Assembly: GCA_029260765.1 (NCBI GenBank)
Contig: JAJDCP010000084.1
Coordinates: 1 to 64,000 of the forward strand
DNA length: 64,000 nucleotides
Direction: 5' to 3'
Source: Planctomycetota bacterium
Lineage (GTDB): Bacteria > Planctomycetota > J058 > JAJDCP01
Part shown: piece after piece, positions 56,085 to 64,000 of the stretch
Layout of the letters: each line of letters begins with the position of its first letter
Numbering within the stretch: the stretch's first letter is position 1
Notes under the pieces: model-generated
Seen by the model: the letters and a program-made list of their open reading frames with translations, nothing else
Database searches by the model: none
What the model was told of the DNA's origin: nothing
Translations under genes and position numbers: made by a program

Positions 56085-59030
56085 ATGGGTCTATTCGATG
56101 GAAAGGTTGCCATCATCACCGGTGCCGGCGGCGGTATCGGTCGCTGCCACGCGCTCGCTTTTGCGGCCGAAGGCGCCAAAGTCGTGGTCAATGACGTGGG
56201 CGGCGCCCGCGACGGAACTGGTACCGGCGCGTCGATGGCCGACCGTGTCGTCGAAGAGATCCGTACTGCGGGCGGTGAAGCCGCCGCCAACTACGATTCG
56301 GTTTGCAGCGAAGAAGGCGCCCAGAACCTGATCAAGACCGCCGTGGATGCCTTCGGTGGCGTGGACATCGTGGTCAACAACGCCGGCATCCTGCGCGACA
56401 AGACCCTGATGAAGCTGACCATGGACAACTGGGAAGCCGTGATGGCTGTGCACGCGACGGGCACCTTCCTGGTCTCGAAATTCGCTGCGATCCAGATGAA
56501 AGAGCAGGGCCGGGGCGGCAAGATCGTCAACACCTCGTCCTACGCTGGCCTGAAGGGCAACTTCGGCCAGGCCAACTACGCCTGCGCCAAAGCCGGCATC
56601 TACGGCTTGACCGTGGTCTGCGCCCTCGAGCTGCAGAAGCACAACGTGCAGGTCAACGTCATCGCGCCGATGGCGAAGACCCGCATGACCGAGGACATCT
56701 CGATGGTGCCCGAAGAGATGCTTCCTGAGCAGATCTCGCCGATGGTGCTCTTCCTCGCCTCGAAGCTCGCCGACGACATCACGGGCACGGTCTATGGCAT
56801 CCATGGCCAGCAGATCTTCGAATACCAGATGAAGATGACGGACGGCGTCACCAAAGAAGGCGATGAGCTCTGGACCCCCGCCGAGATCGCGGACAAGATC
56901 GAGCTGATCCGCCAGTGGCAGAAGCCGGCTCCGGCCGCAGCCGCCGGGGCTCCTCGCGAGGTCACGGACAAAGACAAGTGCGACGCCATCTTCGATTTCC
57001 TGCCCGAGTTCTTCGTGCCCGAGAAGGCTGCGGGCTGGACCGCGACGGTCCATTTCAAGGTCGCGGGCGCGGCCGACTACACGCTGTCGGTCGCCGATGG
57101 CAAGTGCAGCACCAGCGCCGGCCTCGAGGGGACCCCGACGTGTGTGGTCAGCACCGACGCCGACACGTTCACGGGCATGGCCGAGCAGAAGGTCAACGCG
57201 GCCAAAGCCTTCATGGAAGGCAAGATCAAGGCCACGAACCTGAACGACATGATGCGTTTCCAGCCGGCCTTCCCCTTCAAGGCCGACAAGGTCGCGCAGA
57301 TCATGGACAAGCTGAAAGCGCGCTTCGCCGCTGCGGGGCCGGCAGCCGCTCCCGCCCGTGAGATCACGGCCAAAGACAAGCTGGATGCGATCTTCGACCA
57401 TCTGCCTGAGTTCTTCGTGGCCGAGAAGGCCGCGGGCTGGAATGCCACGGTCCACTTCAAGGTCGCCGGTGCCGCCGACTATACGCTCGTCATCGCTGAT
57501 GGCACGTGCAGCACGGCCTCCGGACTCGAAGGAACGCCGACCTGCGTGGTCAGCACCGACGCAGAGACCTTCGGCGGCATGGCCGAGCAGAAGGTCAACC
57601 CGGCCAAGGCTTTCATGGAAGGCAAGATCAAGGCCACGAACCTGAACGACATGATGCGTTTCCAGCCGGCCTTCCCGTTCAAGCCTGAAAAGGTCGCCAA
57701 GGTGATGGCGGCGCTCGAGGCGAAGTTCGCCGGCGGCGCGGCTCCCGCGGCGGCTCCCGCCCGCGAGATCACGGCCAAGGACAAGTGCGACGCGATCTTC
57801 AAGTTCCTGCCCGAGTTTTTCGTGGCCGAGAAGGCCGCAGGTTGGAACGCCACGCTCCAGTTCAAGATCGCGGGCGCGGCCGACTACACCCTGTCGGTCG
57901 CCGATGGCAAGTGCTCGACCAGCCCGGGCCTCGAAGGCACGCCGACCTGCGTGGTCAGCACGGATGCCGATACGTTCACGGGCATGGCCGAGCAGAAGGT
58001 CAACGCGGCCAAGGCCTTCATGGAAGGCAAGATCAAGGCCACGAACCTCAATGATATGATGCGCTTCCAGCCGGCCTTCCCCTTCAAGCCCGAAAGGGTG
58101 GCGAAGGTCATGGCGGACCTCAAGGCCGAGTTTGGTGGCGGCGCCGCAGCTCCGGCAGCGGCTCCAGAGAAGCCCAAGCCGACCGGCCTGAACTTCGACA
58201 TGGTCGGCCACAGCGTCTCGGGCGGCTACGCAATGGTCGACGAAGAGGCGACCCGCGCCTATGCGGCGGCCACCAACGATGAAAATCCCTACTATGTCGA
58301 CGGCGACCGCGAGGGCGGCGTGATCGCGCCTCCGTTGTTCCCGGTCAAGCTGCTGGCTGACGGCCTGTTCAAGCTGATCACCGATGACAATCTGCGGGCA
58401 GACATGTTGCGCCTGGTGCACGGCGAACAGGACATGATCTTCCACGACGCGATCCGACCGGGTGATCTGGTCAGCATGCGCGGCGACATCGAAGAGATCA
58501 TCGAGAAGTCCTCTGGCAACCTGGTCAATTGCCTCGGCAAGATCTACCGCGACGGCAAGCTGCTGTGTGAGGCCCGTTCGGGCCTGTTCATCCGTGGCAA
58601 GAAGAAGGGCGACAAGTCCGCCCGCAAAGAAGCAGCCGCCGAGACCGAGCGCGAAGAGCTGTTCACGGAGACCCAGGTGGTCGACGAGGATCAGAGCTTC
58701 CGCTATGCCAAAGCTTCGGGCGATGAGAACCCGATCCATGTCGACGAGAGCGTCGCGAAAGCCGCCGGGCTGCCCGGCATCATCCTGCACGGCCTGTGCA
58801 CGATGGCCTTCACAGGCCGCGCGGTCGTCCAGAACGCCTGCGCCGGTGATCCGACCCGGCTGCGCCGCCTGAAGGTGCGTTTCGCCAAGCCAGTGCTGCC
58901 CGGCGACACCCTGACGACCACCGCCTGGAAGGTCGAAGCGAACGACGGCGTCCAGTCGATCGGTTTCGAGACCCGCAACCAGGATGACGTGGTTGTCATC
59001 AGCAACGGCCTGGCCGAGGTTCGTAGCTGA
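56085..59030 (+). CDS. Multidomain SDR, three SCP2 and MaoC beta-oxidation-like enzyme
   Basis: 981 residues. The SDR dehydrogenase domain (1-about 280) has TGAGGGIG, NNAG and catalytic Ser152/Tyr165/Lys169. Three SCP2-like domains follow at about 292-420, 426-555 and 561-695. Each opens with a near-identical DKxDAIFxxLPEFF and ends in an NDMMRFQPAFPFK helix. A MaoC-type double hot-dog hydratase occupies about 700-981, with the catalytic ASGDENPIHVD in its second half. It resembles the eukaryotic peroxisomal multifunctional enzyme 2 (SDR-hydratase-SCP2), but with domain order changed and SCP2 triplicated. It probably performs two steps of acyl-CoA oxidation with lipid delivery. It is followed by an intrinsic terminator. 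Confidence 0.85.
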   Translation: MGLFDGKVAIITGAGGGIGRCHALAFAAEGAKVVVNDVGGARDGTGTGASMADRVVEEIRTAGGEAAANYDSVCSEEGAQNLIKTAVDAFGGVDIVVNNAGILRDKTLMKLTMDNWEAVMAVHATGTFLVSKFAAIQMKEQGRGGKIVNTSSYAGLKGNFGQANYACAKAGIYGLTVVCALELQKHNVQVNVIAPMAKTRMTEDISMVPEEMLPEQISPMVLFLASKLADDITGTVYGIHGQQIFEYQMKMTDGVTKEGDELWTPAEIADKIELIRQWQKPAPAAAAGAPREVTDKDKCDAIFDFLPEFFVPEKAAGWTATVHFKVAGAADYTLSVADGKCSTSAGLEGTPTCVVSTDADTFTGMAEQKVNAAKAFMEGKIKATNLNDMMRFQPAFPFKADKVAQIMDKLKARFAAAGPAAAPAREITAKDKLDAIFDHLPEFFVAEKAAGWNATVHFKVAGAADYTLVIADGTCSTASGLEGTPTCVVSTDAETFGGMAEQKVNPAKAFMEGKIKATNLNDMMRFQPAFPFKPEKVAKVMAALEAKFAGGAAPAAAPAREITAKDKCDAIFKFLPEFFVAEKAAGWNATLQFKIAGAADYTLSVADGKCSTSPGLEGTPTCVVSTDADTFTGMAEQKVNAAKAFMEGKIKATNLNDMMRFQPAFPFKPERVAKVMADLKAEFGGGAAAPAAAPEKPKPTGLNFDMVGHSVSGGYAMVDEEATRAYAAATNDENPYYVDGDREGGVIAPPLFPVKLLADGLFKLITDDNLRADMLRLVHGEQDMIFHDAIRPGDLVSMRGDIEEIIEKSSGNLVNCLGKIYRDGKLLCEARSGLFIRGKKKGDKSARKEAAAETEREELFTETQVVDEDQSFRYAKASGDENPIHVDESVAKAAGLPGIILHGLCTMAFTGRAVVQNACAGDPTRLRRLKVRFAKPVLPGDTLTTTAWKVEANDGVQSIGFETRNQDDVVVISNGLAEVRS
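56959..58160 (+). repeat. Three tandem coding repeats (SCP2 domains), about 400 bp each
   Basis: Three consecutive units of about 134 codons (from 56959, 57360 and 57765) are nearly identical in long stretches at the DNA level, for example around 57184-57290, 57585-57690 and 57990-58095. Silent sites agree too, which points to recent duplication or ongoing gene conversion. Confidence 0.85.
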
Positions 59031-59055
59031 GCAACGCAGTGCTAGCAGTGGACCA

Positions 59056-59080
59056 GGCGGGGCAGCCAGCCCCGCCTTTT
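59056..59080 (+). terminator. Rho-independent terminator
   Basis: GGCGGGGC (59056-59063), loop AGCCA, GCCCCGCC (59069-59076), then TTTT. A perfect 8-bp stem 26 bases after the SDR-SCP2-MaoC stop and ahead of ung. Confidence 0.82.
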
Positions 59081-59101
59081 CTATGCCCCGGAGGTGAGCG
59101 T

Positions 59102-59773
59102 ATGGCAGACGTACAGATGGAGAGCTCCTGGCTCGAGGTGCTGGGAGACGAGCTGGCCCGGCCGTACATGCAGAAGCTGCGGGCCTTTCTGGTCGAAGAG
59201 ATGGAGCAGCACGAGGTGTATCCTCCTCCCGCTTTGATCTTCAACGCGTTCTGGAAGACTCCCTTCGCCAAAGTGCGGGTCGTGATCCTCGGGCAGGACC
59301 CCTACCACGGCGCGGGCCAGGCACACGGCCTGAGCTTCTCCGTTTTGCAGCCGGTGCGGCCGCCGCCCTCGCTCAAGAACATCTACCGCGAGCTGCAGGA
59401 CGACCTGGGGTTCGAGATCCCGCAACACGGAGACCTGACGTCCTGGGCGCGCCAGGGAGTCTTGCTGCTCAACACAGCGCTGACCGTGCGCGCGCGCCAG
59501 GCCCACTCCCATGCGAAGCGAGGTTGGGAGACATTCACCGACCGCGCCATCGCCAGCCTGAATGAGCGCCGTGAGGGGCTGGTGTTCGTGCTGTGGGGCG
59601 CGGCGGCAGGCCGCAAAGCGGCCAACATCGATCGCTCGCGGCATCTGGTGCTGAGCGCACCGCATCCTTCGCCGCTCTCCGCTTCGCGTGGATTCTTTGG
59701 CTGCCGGCATTTCTCCAAGATCCAGGAGCACCTGCGGGGAAGAGGGGAGGCGGAGATCGACTGGCGGTTGTAG
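59102..59773 (+). CDS. ung: Uracil-DNA glycosylase, family 1
   Basis: 223 residues. It removes uracil from DNA. The catalytic Asp66 is in GQDPYHG, the DNA-intercalation region is in APHPSPLS with the catalytic His at about 187, and LLLNTALTVR is the uracil-recognition strand. The ATG at 59102 sits just after the terminator, behind GGAGGTGAGCG. All family motifs are intact and the length is normal. Confidence 0.96.
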   Translation: MADVQMESSWLEVLGDELARPYMQKLRAFLVEEMEQHEVYPPPALIFNAFWKTPFAKVRVVILGQDPYHGAGQAHGLSFSVLQPVRPPPSLKNIYRELQDDLGFEIPQHGDLTSWARQGVLLLNTALTVRARQAHSHAKRGWETFTDRAIASLNERREGLVFVLWGAAAGRKAANIDRSRHLVLSAPHPSPLSASRGFFGCRHFSKIQEHLRGRGEAEIDWRL

Positions 59774-60204
59774 AGGGGGGTGTGACGTCGGTTTTGTGGC
59801 CGCTCGGACTCTGGATCGTTTGTCAGCCGCGCGTCCCCCGCCCGGACTCCGCTGGAGCGGGTGGGGGTCGGTCTGGTCCCGCTGGCGATCTACGCCACGT
59901 CCATCACGATCGGCGTCGTACCGGCGGTCTCGCTCCTGGCCTCGGGAGCGAGCTACGCAGCGGGGGACCAGGCTAGTTTCGACGTGGCCTTCAGCAACGG
60001 ACCCAGCCTCGGCCATGTGGTGTTGTTTGTGCGCGGCCCATTCGGAGGCGTCGGGCGCCCCACGCTGGCTGCCGTCGAGGTGGGCGCTGTCAACTCGAAT
60101 GTCGCCTCGAGCGCAAGCCTGAGCGCCGCGGGCGAGCTCTTGTGGTGTTGCCGGCGCAGGAACAGGCTACTGGCTGCGCGCGGCAACGGATCGCAGACGC
60201 CGCT
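59774..60204 (+). other. Gene-poor stretch, possibly with a fragment of a secreted beta-rich protein
   Basis: No convincing complete gene. A frame from a GTG at 59861 reads hydrophobic and beta-like for about 75 codons (SITIGVVPAVSLLASG, then DQASFDVAFSNGPSLGHVVLFVRG), as in an exported protein. It then turns into basic low-complexity sequence and overlaps the next gene's 3' end. It could be a decayed fragment; there is no ribosome site or signal peptide. Confidence 0.25.
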
Positions 60205-61872
60205 TTACGAGCGCGGGGGGTCGATGTCCAGAGTCAACAGCCCGGACTTCTCGACCAGATAGATGCGCTGACTGAAGGGCGACCAGAACGCGCCGCAGAA
60301 ACTCTGCCGGGCTTTGCCGGACAAGTCCTGCAGGTGGTAGCCGCTCAGCGTGCCTGCCTCAGGATGCAAGACCCCCAGCCGCAAGCCCGTCCGGGTCTCA
60401 CCGAAACGCACCAGCAGGGTTCCCTCTGGTCCAGGGGCGATCGAAACGATCGCACCGCTGTCCTCGGCGGCAGCTGGGGAGGCCCCAGGTGTGCTGGCCG
60501 CCTGCGTGTACATCACAAGCACGCCGGGTTTGTCTGGCGGCTCCGGACGGGGAGCCCGGGGTCGAGGGCTGCTACCCGGTAGGGAGATCGGCTCGGGAGC
60601 CTGGCCGCGCCGCACGCGGTACAGGCGGCGCGCCGACAGATAGTAGAAGCCGTCTTCGCCCCAGGGCACGGCCGTCCAGCGCGCATGGCTCGGCTCGATG
60701 CGCACGGGCCAGGGCTCGCCGAGACCAGCGTGCCAGGGATAGGGGCGGCCGTCCCAGATCACCAGGCTCTGCCCGCAGCCCAGCGCCACATGTCCGTGCA
60801 CGTAGAAGCGTCCGTGGGTCTTCTGCACGCCGTGGGCGGGGGGCGCCTCGACGTCTTGCAGCGCGCCGCCGCGCAGGCGCGCCAGCCGCGGGGCGCCGGA
60901 CGGAGGCTGGCACCAGGCCAGGACCTCGCCCCCGCAGACGGCCAGATGCGCGATCCCCAGGCTGCCGCTGGGGTCGTCGAGCAGGCGCGTGCCGTCCTCT
61001 CCGAGTGAGCTGGGATAGCGGAACAGGGGGAAGCGGAAGGGCCGGCGCTGCCTGTTCCCGTGGACGCTCAGCCAACCCCCGTCGGCCAGTCGGGTGCAGG
61101 CACGGGGGCTGTCGAGCTGGATGGCCTGTGGAGCCGGCGGCCAGCCCTTGAGGTCGACCAGCACGCTGGTGTCCGCGCCGGCCATGCGCACCAGCAGCGT
61201 GTCCCCGTGCAGACTGGCGTCCCCCCAGGCCTTGCCGCAGGGCCAGGGCCAACGTGCGACTCCGGGCGGGTCGGGGGCATCGAGCAGCTCGGCCTGGACC
61301 AGAGTGGGAGACAGGCCGCTCGCCTCCCAATATGCCAGGCCGTGCGCCGCGGCCGCACTGAGCACGCGAACGACCGGCGCGTAGGCCTCGCGCTGCGACG
61401 CCAGCAAGCCTGCCAGGCTGGCGCGCACCGCCTCGAGGGCAGCGGGGACCTGGCCGGCGGAGATGTAGGCCCCCGTCGACAGGTGGCCCTCGAGCCACAG
61501 CGGGAAGTGCCCGGCCAGTTGCGGATGCTGCTCCACGACGGGAGCGAACAGGAGGCCGGGATCTTCACCGAGCGCGACCAGGGATGCCGGATGTCCCGGG
61601 CCGCGCTGCCACAAGCCCAGGGCCAGGGCGCCGGAGTACAGATGCGGCAGCTGGCAGGCGCTGTACAGCACGGCCAGCCGGCAGAGCAGACGCGCGGCCC
61701 GGGCTTGGTCTCGCGATGCCAGGGCCGCGCGGGCCTCGTCCAGCAGCTCGCTGCCGTCGGGGCGCACACGCTCGAGGACGGTGGCTGCCGGAGCCGACCC
61801 GAGCAGGGCGGGCACCAGCTCAGCGCGGATCGATGCCTCGTCGACCAGATGCACAGTGCAGCGGTAGCCCAT
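60205..61872 (-). CDS. Unassigned protein with N-terminal helical and C-terminal propeller-like region
   Basis: 555 residues from ATG at 61872, with GAGGA seven bases upstream. It opens YRCTVHLVDEASIRAELVPALLG, which looks like the DUF7691 type, but I am not certain. Residues about 30-170 are helical; from about 200 there are repeated short strands with Trp/Gly and Asp-Gly turns (WDGRPYPWHAGLGEPW, GEDGFYYLSARRLYRV), as in a beta-propeller. A Pro/Arg-rich segment lies near 430-450. It has no signal peptide or membrane helix. Function unknown. It is divergent from the paraoxonase-like gene. Confidence 0.6.
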   Translation of the reverse strand: MGYRCTVHLVDEASIRAELVPALLGSAPAATVLERVRPDGSELLDEARAALASRDQARAARLLCRLAVLYSACQLPHLYSGALALGLWQRGPGHPASLVALGEDPGLLFAPVVEQHPQLAGHFPLWLEGHLSTGAYISAGQVPAALEAVRASLAGLLASQREAYAPVVRVLSAAAAHGLAYWEASGLSPTLVQAELLDAPDPPGVARWPWPCGKAWGDASLHGDTLLVRMAGADTSVLVDLKGWPPAPQAIQLDSPRACTRLADGGWLSVHGNRQRRPFRFPLFRYPSSLGEDGTRLLDDPSGSLGIAHLAVCGGEVLAWCQPPSGAPRLARLRGGALQDVEAPPAHGVQKTHGRFYVHGHVALGCGQSLVIWDGRPYPWHAGLGEPWPVRIEPSHARWTAVPWGEDGFYYLSARRLYRVRRGQAPEPISLPGSSPRPRAPRPEPPDKPGVLVMYTQAASTPGASPAAAEDSGAIVSIAPGPEGTLLVRFGETRTGLRLGVLHPEAGTLSGYHLQDLSGKARQSFCGAFWSPFSQRIYLVEKSGLLTLDIDPPRS

Positions 61873-62111
61873 GGGGTCCTCGTTGCGGGAGTAGGGCCTG
61901 TTCAGACAGCATACAGCAGAGTTCCTCCATACTCTGGGCGAAGAGGGTGAGATCCAGCCCGAGGTTGCTGTCCTGAGCCTGAGCGCCGATGGCCAGATGC
62001 TGGGTGGCATCTTGCGCTCCTCGAAGCTGGAGACCGCAATCGAGTGCCGCTTCTTCCGGAAATGGCGCTCGGCGTGCTATCGTGTTTGCACCATGTACCC
62101 CTGGACGAACT

Positions 62112-63209
62112 ATGAGCAAGAAACGCCGCAAGATCCTTTTGAGCGTTGGCCTGTGGGGGCTGCTGGGCTTGCTTGGCTATGGAATGTACCTCTACACCAT
62201 CGCCGGGGAGCTCCGGGCCATCGACCCGCACTTCGCGGGCAGCTCGCGCTTGGTCCCCGGCGTACCGGGTCCCGAAGACATCGTGATCCTGTCCGATGGT
62301 TCCGGGGCGTTCATCGCATCCCAGGACCGCCGCGCACACTTGGCGGGGGAGCCTGCCCGCGGTGCCATCTACTACTACGATCTGCACGACCCCGAGGCTG
62401 TGCCCGTCAACCTGACGCCTGACGCAGCGGAGAACTTCCGCCCCCACGGTCTGGGCCTGTACGAGGGCGATTCTACGCTGTTGTTCGTGGTCAACCATCC
62501 GCGAGCCAATCTCTGGGGTGACGTGCCCGGAGAGGGACCCGCACATGCGATCGAGGTGTATGCCGTCGAGGGCGCGCAGCTGACCCACAGACGCCGCATC
62601 GTTGGGGATCTGCTGGTCACGCCCAATGACGTGGCGCCAGTTGGCCCGAACGAGTTCTACGTGACCAACGACCATGGCAGCGGTGACACGACCACGCGCA
62701 AGCTCGAGGACTACCTGCGCATCGCCGCTGCACACCTGGTCTATTTCGACGGTTCAGAGCTCACGCGCATTGCCGGCGACTACCACTATGCCAACGGCGT
62801 CGCCGTCTCCCGCGATGGCACAGAGCTGTACCTGGCCGCGAGCACCGACCGTGCGGTCTTTGTGTTCGACCGCGACCCCGTGAGCTCGGCCCTGACGCTG
62901 AAGTCCGAGATCTTTGCGGACACGGGCGTGGACAACATCAACATCGACAGCGACGGAGACCTTTGGATCGGCGCGCACCCCAAGCTGCTCACTCTCACCA
63001 GCCACATGAGCGATCCGAATGTGCCCAGCCCCAGTCAGGTCTTGCGCATGAGGCGTGGCGACGACGGCGGCTTTACGGTGGAGGAGGTGTTCCTGTCCGA
63101 TGGCACGAAGTTCTCTGCCTCGACTTGCGCAGCGCGCCACGGCAACCGCTTGTTGATCGGGTCGGTGCTGGCCTCGGGCTTCCTCGATTGCGTCATGGAC
63201 ACACCCTGA
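62112..63209 (+). CDS. Paraoxonase/SMP-30-like beta-propeller protein, membrane-anchored
   Basis: 365 residues from ATG at 62112. An N-terminal basic run and hydrophobic helix (about 8-30) form an uncleaved anchor. The rest is a propeller with GPEDIVILSDGSGAFIAS, VVNHP, TPNDVAPVGPNEFYVTNDH and YANGVAVSRDGTELYLAAS. These carry the Asn/Asp/Glu residues that bind calcium in paraoxonases and arylesterases. A lactonase or arylesterase activity facing the periplasm is likely. The exact substrate cannot be read from sequence. Confidence 0.85.
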   Translation: MSKKRRKILLSVGLWGLLGLLGYGMYLYTIAGELRAIDPHFAGSSRLVPGVPGPEDIVILSDGSGAFIASQDRRAHLAGEPARGAIYYYDLHDPEAVPVNLTPDAAENFRPHGLGLYEGDSTLLFVVNHPRANLWGDVPGEGPAHAIEVYAVEGAQLTHRRRIVGDLLVTPNDVAPVGPNEFYVTNDHGSGDTTTRKLEDYLRIAAAHLVYFDGSELTRIAGDYHYANGVAVSRDGTELYLAASTDRAVFVFDRDPVSSALTLKSEIFADTGVDNINIDSDGDLWIGAHPKLLTLTSHMSDPNVPSPSQVLRMRRGDDGGFTVEEVFLSDGTKFSASTCAARHGNRLLIGSVLASGFLDCVMDTP

Positions 63210-63328
63210 CCCGGGGGGCCTGTTCCCAAACGCAGCTGCCTGCCTCGTGGGTCGCGGCTACAGATTGATTCACGATGGCTTACTCAAGCGGATTCGAGCA
63301 GGAAATATTCTCTCAAGGGGAGGCGCAA

Positions 63329-63721
63329 ATGACTACCGGATCGTGTCTGTGTGGGGGGGTCCAATTCGCAATCAGCGGCGGTCCGCCGGAGCATATGACC
63401 CACTGCCACTGTTCCCTCTGCCGCAAGTTCCACGGAGCCGCCTTTGCGACCTATGTCGGCGTCAGCAAAGGCAAGTTCACGCTCCGCGCGGGTCAAGAGC
63501 TGCTCAAGTCCTATGCCACGCCCAACGGGACGACCCGCACGTTCTGTCGCGAATGTGGATCGAGTCTCTTCTGGGCCAACGAAGAGCTGTTCCCGACATT
63601 CGCCAGCATCGCGGCGGGTACGCTGGACAGCGATCCCGGAAGCCGGCCCACTGGCCACGGGAACGTGAGCTCCAAGGCGCCCTGGTACGACATCGACGAC
63701 GATCTGGAACAGCACCCGTAA
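63329..63721 (+). CDS. GFA/CENP-V-family zinc protein (glutathione-dependent formaldehyde-activating-like)
   Basis: 130 residues behind GGGGAGG. Zinc ligands: CLCG (Cys6/8), CHCSLCRK and FCRECGS. These three pairs are the GFA signature, and the HCSLCR-type strand is intact. Real activity on S-hydroxymethylglutathione is unproven for most members. An earlier in-frame start at 63275 lacks a ribosome site. Confidence 0.88.
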   Translation: MTTGSCLCGGVQFAISGGPPEHMTHCHCSLCRKFHGAAFATYVGVSKGKFTLRAGQELLKSYATPNGTTRTFCRECGSSLFWANEELFPTFASIAAGTLDSDPGSRPTGHGNVSSKAPWYDIDDDLEQHP

Positions 63722-63779
63722 CGGCCCCAGCGTTCGTCAGCGTTGCGGCACCAGCGAGCAGTCGCGGCGCAGGCCAGTC

Positions 63780-64000
63780 TCAATCGGCGAGAGCATTCTT
63801 CAGTCCAAAGGCTGCCTCTTCTCGCAGGGCCTCATCGTGGGAATGGATGGCCTGAACCAGAATCGCCAACCCGTAGGAGAGCGCCAGGTGACGCGCCCGG
63901 GCGGCTGCCTTACAACTTCCATAGATTCTCCAGAAGTCTTCCCGGGCTGACGGGGGCAGAAAGCTGTAGACCATGATCAAGTCGAAGGCGGGATCGCCGA
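63780..64000 (-). CDS. Aminoglycoside phosphotransferase-family kinase, C-terminal part (cut by window end)
   Basis: The frame is open to the window edge and ends at TGA (63780-63782). The first visible residues GDPAFDLIMVYSFLP closely match the GDPAxDLA block after the catalytic DxD of APH/choline-kinase-like enzymes, and the following helices fit the C-terminal lobe. Only about 73 residues are visible, so the substrate cannot be judged. Confidence 0.65.
   Translation of the reverse strand, partial: GDPAFDLIMVYSFLPPSAREDFWRIYGSCKAAARARHLALSYGLAILVQAIHSHDEALREEAAFGLKNALAD

Noticed and set aside
56091..58790. Long open frame on the minus strand opposite the SDR-SCP2-MaoC gene (about 900 codons)
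   Set aside because: It is a shadow of the GC-rich repeated coding sequence above it. No ribosome site or recognisable protein motif; the plus strand is clearly coding.

Overview
This window is a GC-rich (clearly above 60 percent), densely coded bacterial chromosome segment. It carries about fifty protein genes and no rRNA, tRNA or CRISPR array that I can recognise. It holds six Ser/Thr protein kinases, several with TPR-like, membrane or sulfatase-modifying-factor-like extensions. It also has three small sigma-70-type factors, a GYF-domain membrane protein, a TMTC-like glycosyltransferase and many lipoproteins. That mix suits a large-genome lineage such as Planctomycetota or Myxococcota. The sequence alone does not decide between them, and nothing here is a phylogenetic marker.

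Layout. 1-7.2 kb: end of an exported-looking protein, a metallophosphoesterase, a divergent pair of Ser/Thr kinases and an M19 dipeptidase. 7.3-9.4 kb: a contractile-injection spike (VgrG/gpV-like) whose Gly-Gly-Ser-Pro linker is cut by one in-frame TAG from a lysozyme-like domain. 9.5-12.5 kb: a MITE-like element, then a sigma factor and membrane kinase joined by an ATGA overlap. 12.6-15.9 kb: a ThiF/MoeB-like E1 enzyme with two cysteine desulfurases. 15.9-19.7 kb: sigma factor, small membrane protein and signal peptidase I in one operon, then a lipoprotein and an exported beta-propeller protein. 20.6-25.6 kb: the glycine cleavage operon gcvT-gcvH-gcvPA-gcvPB plus a membrane protein. 25.6-35.2 kb: cupins, TfoX-N, VOC, a kinase, a universal stress protein, a third sigma factor, an exported coiled-coil protein, a lipoprotein, ribD and a HAD hydrolase.

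35.4-40.7 kb: a sigma-54-type promoter followed by an overlapping operon: acyl-CoA synthetase, E1 alpha, E1 beta, E2 of a 2-oxoacid dehydrogenase and an acyl carrier protein. 40.7-43.7 kb: CBS protein, TMTC-like protein and an SRPBCC-like protein. 43.8-44.2 kb: a second MITE-like copy containing a 31-C homopolymer. 44.2-46.2 kb: a bufferin-type RiPP cluster: a precursor lipoprotein with two C-x5-C-x5-C cores, an MNIO (DUF692) enzyme and a DUF2063 partner. 46.4-55.8 kb: a TPR kinase, a divergent histidine kinase, the GYF protein and a kinase fused to an FGE-like domain. 56.1-59.0 kb: a 981-residue enzyme with SDR, three tandem SCP2 and MaoC parts. 59.1-64 kb: uracil-DNA glycosylase, an unassigned beta-rich protein, a paraoxonase-like protein, a GFA-family protein and the end of an aminoglycoside-phosphotransferase-like gene.

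The points most worth following are the SDR-SCP2x3-MaoC architecture, the two-core lipoprotein RiPP precursor, the spike and lysozyme separated by a single stop codon, the pair of MITE-like elements (one supplying a kinase stop codon), and the sigma-54-driven dehydrogenase operon that includes its own acyl carrier protein.
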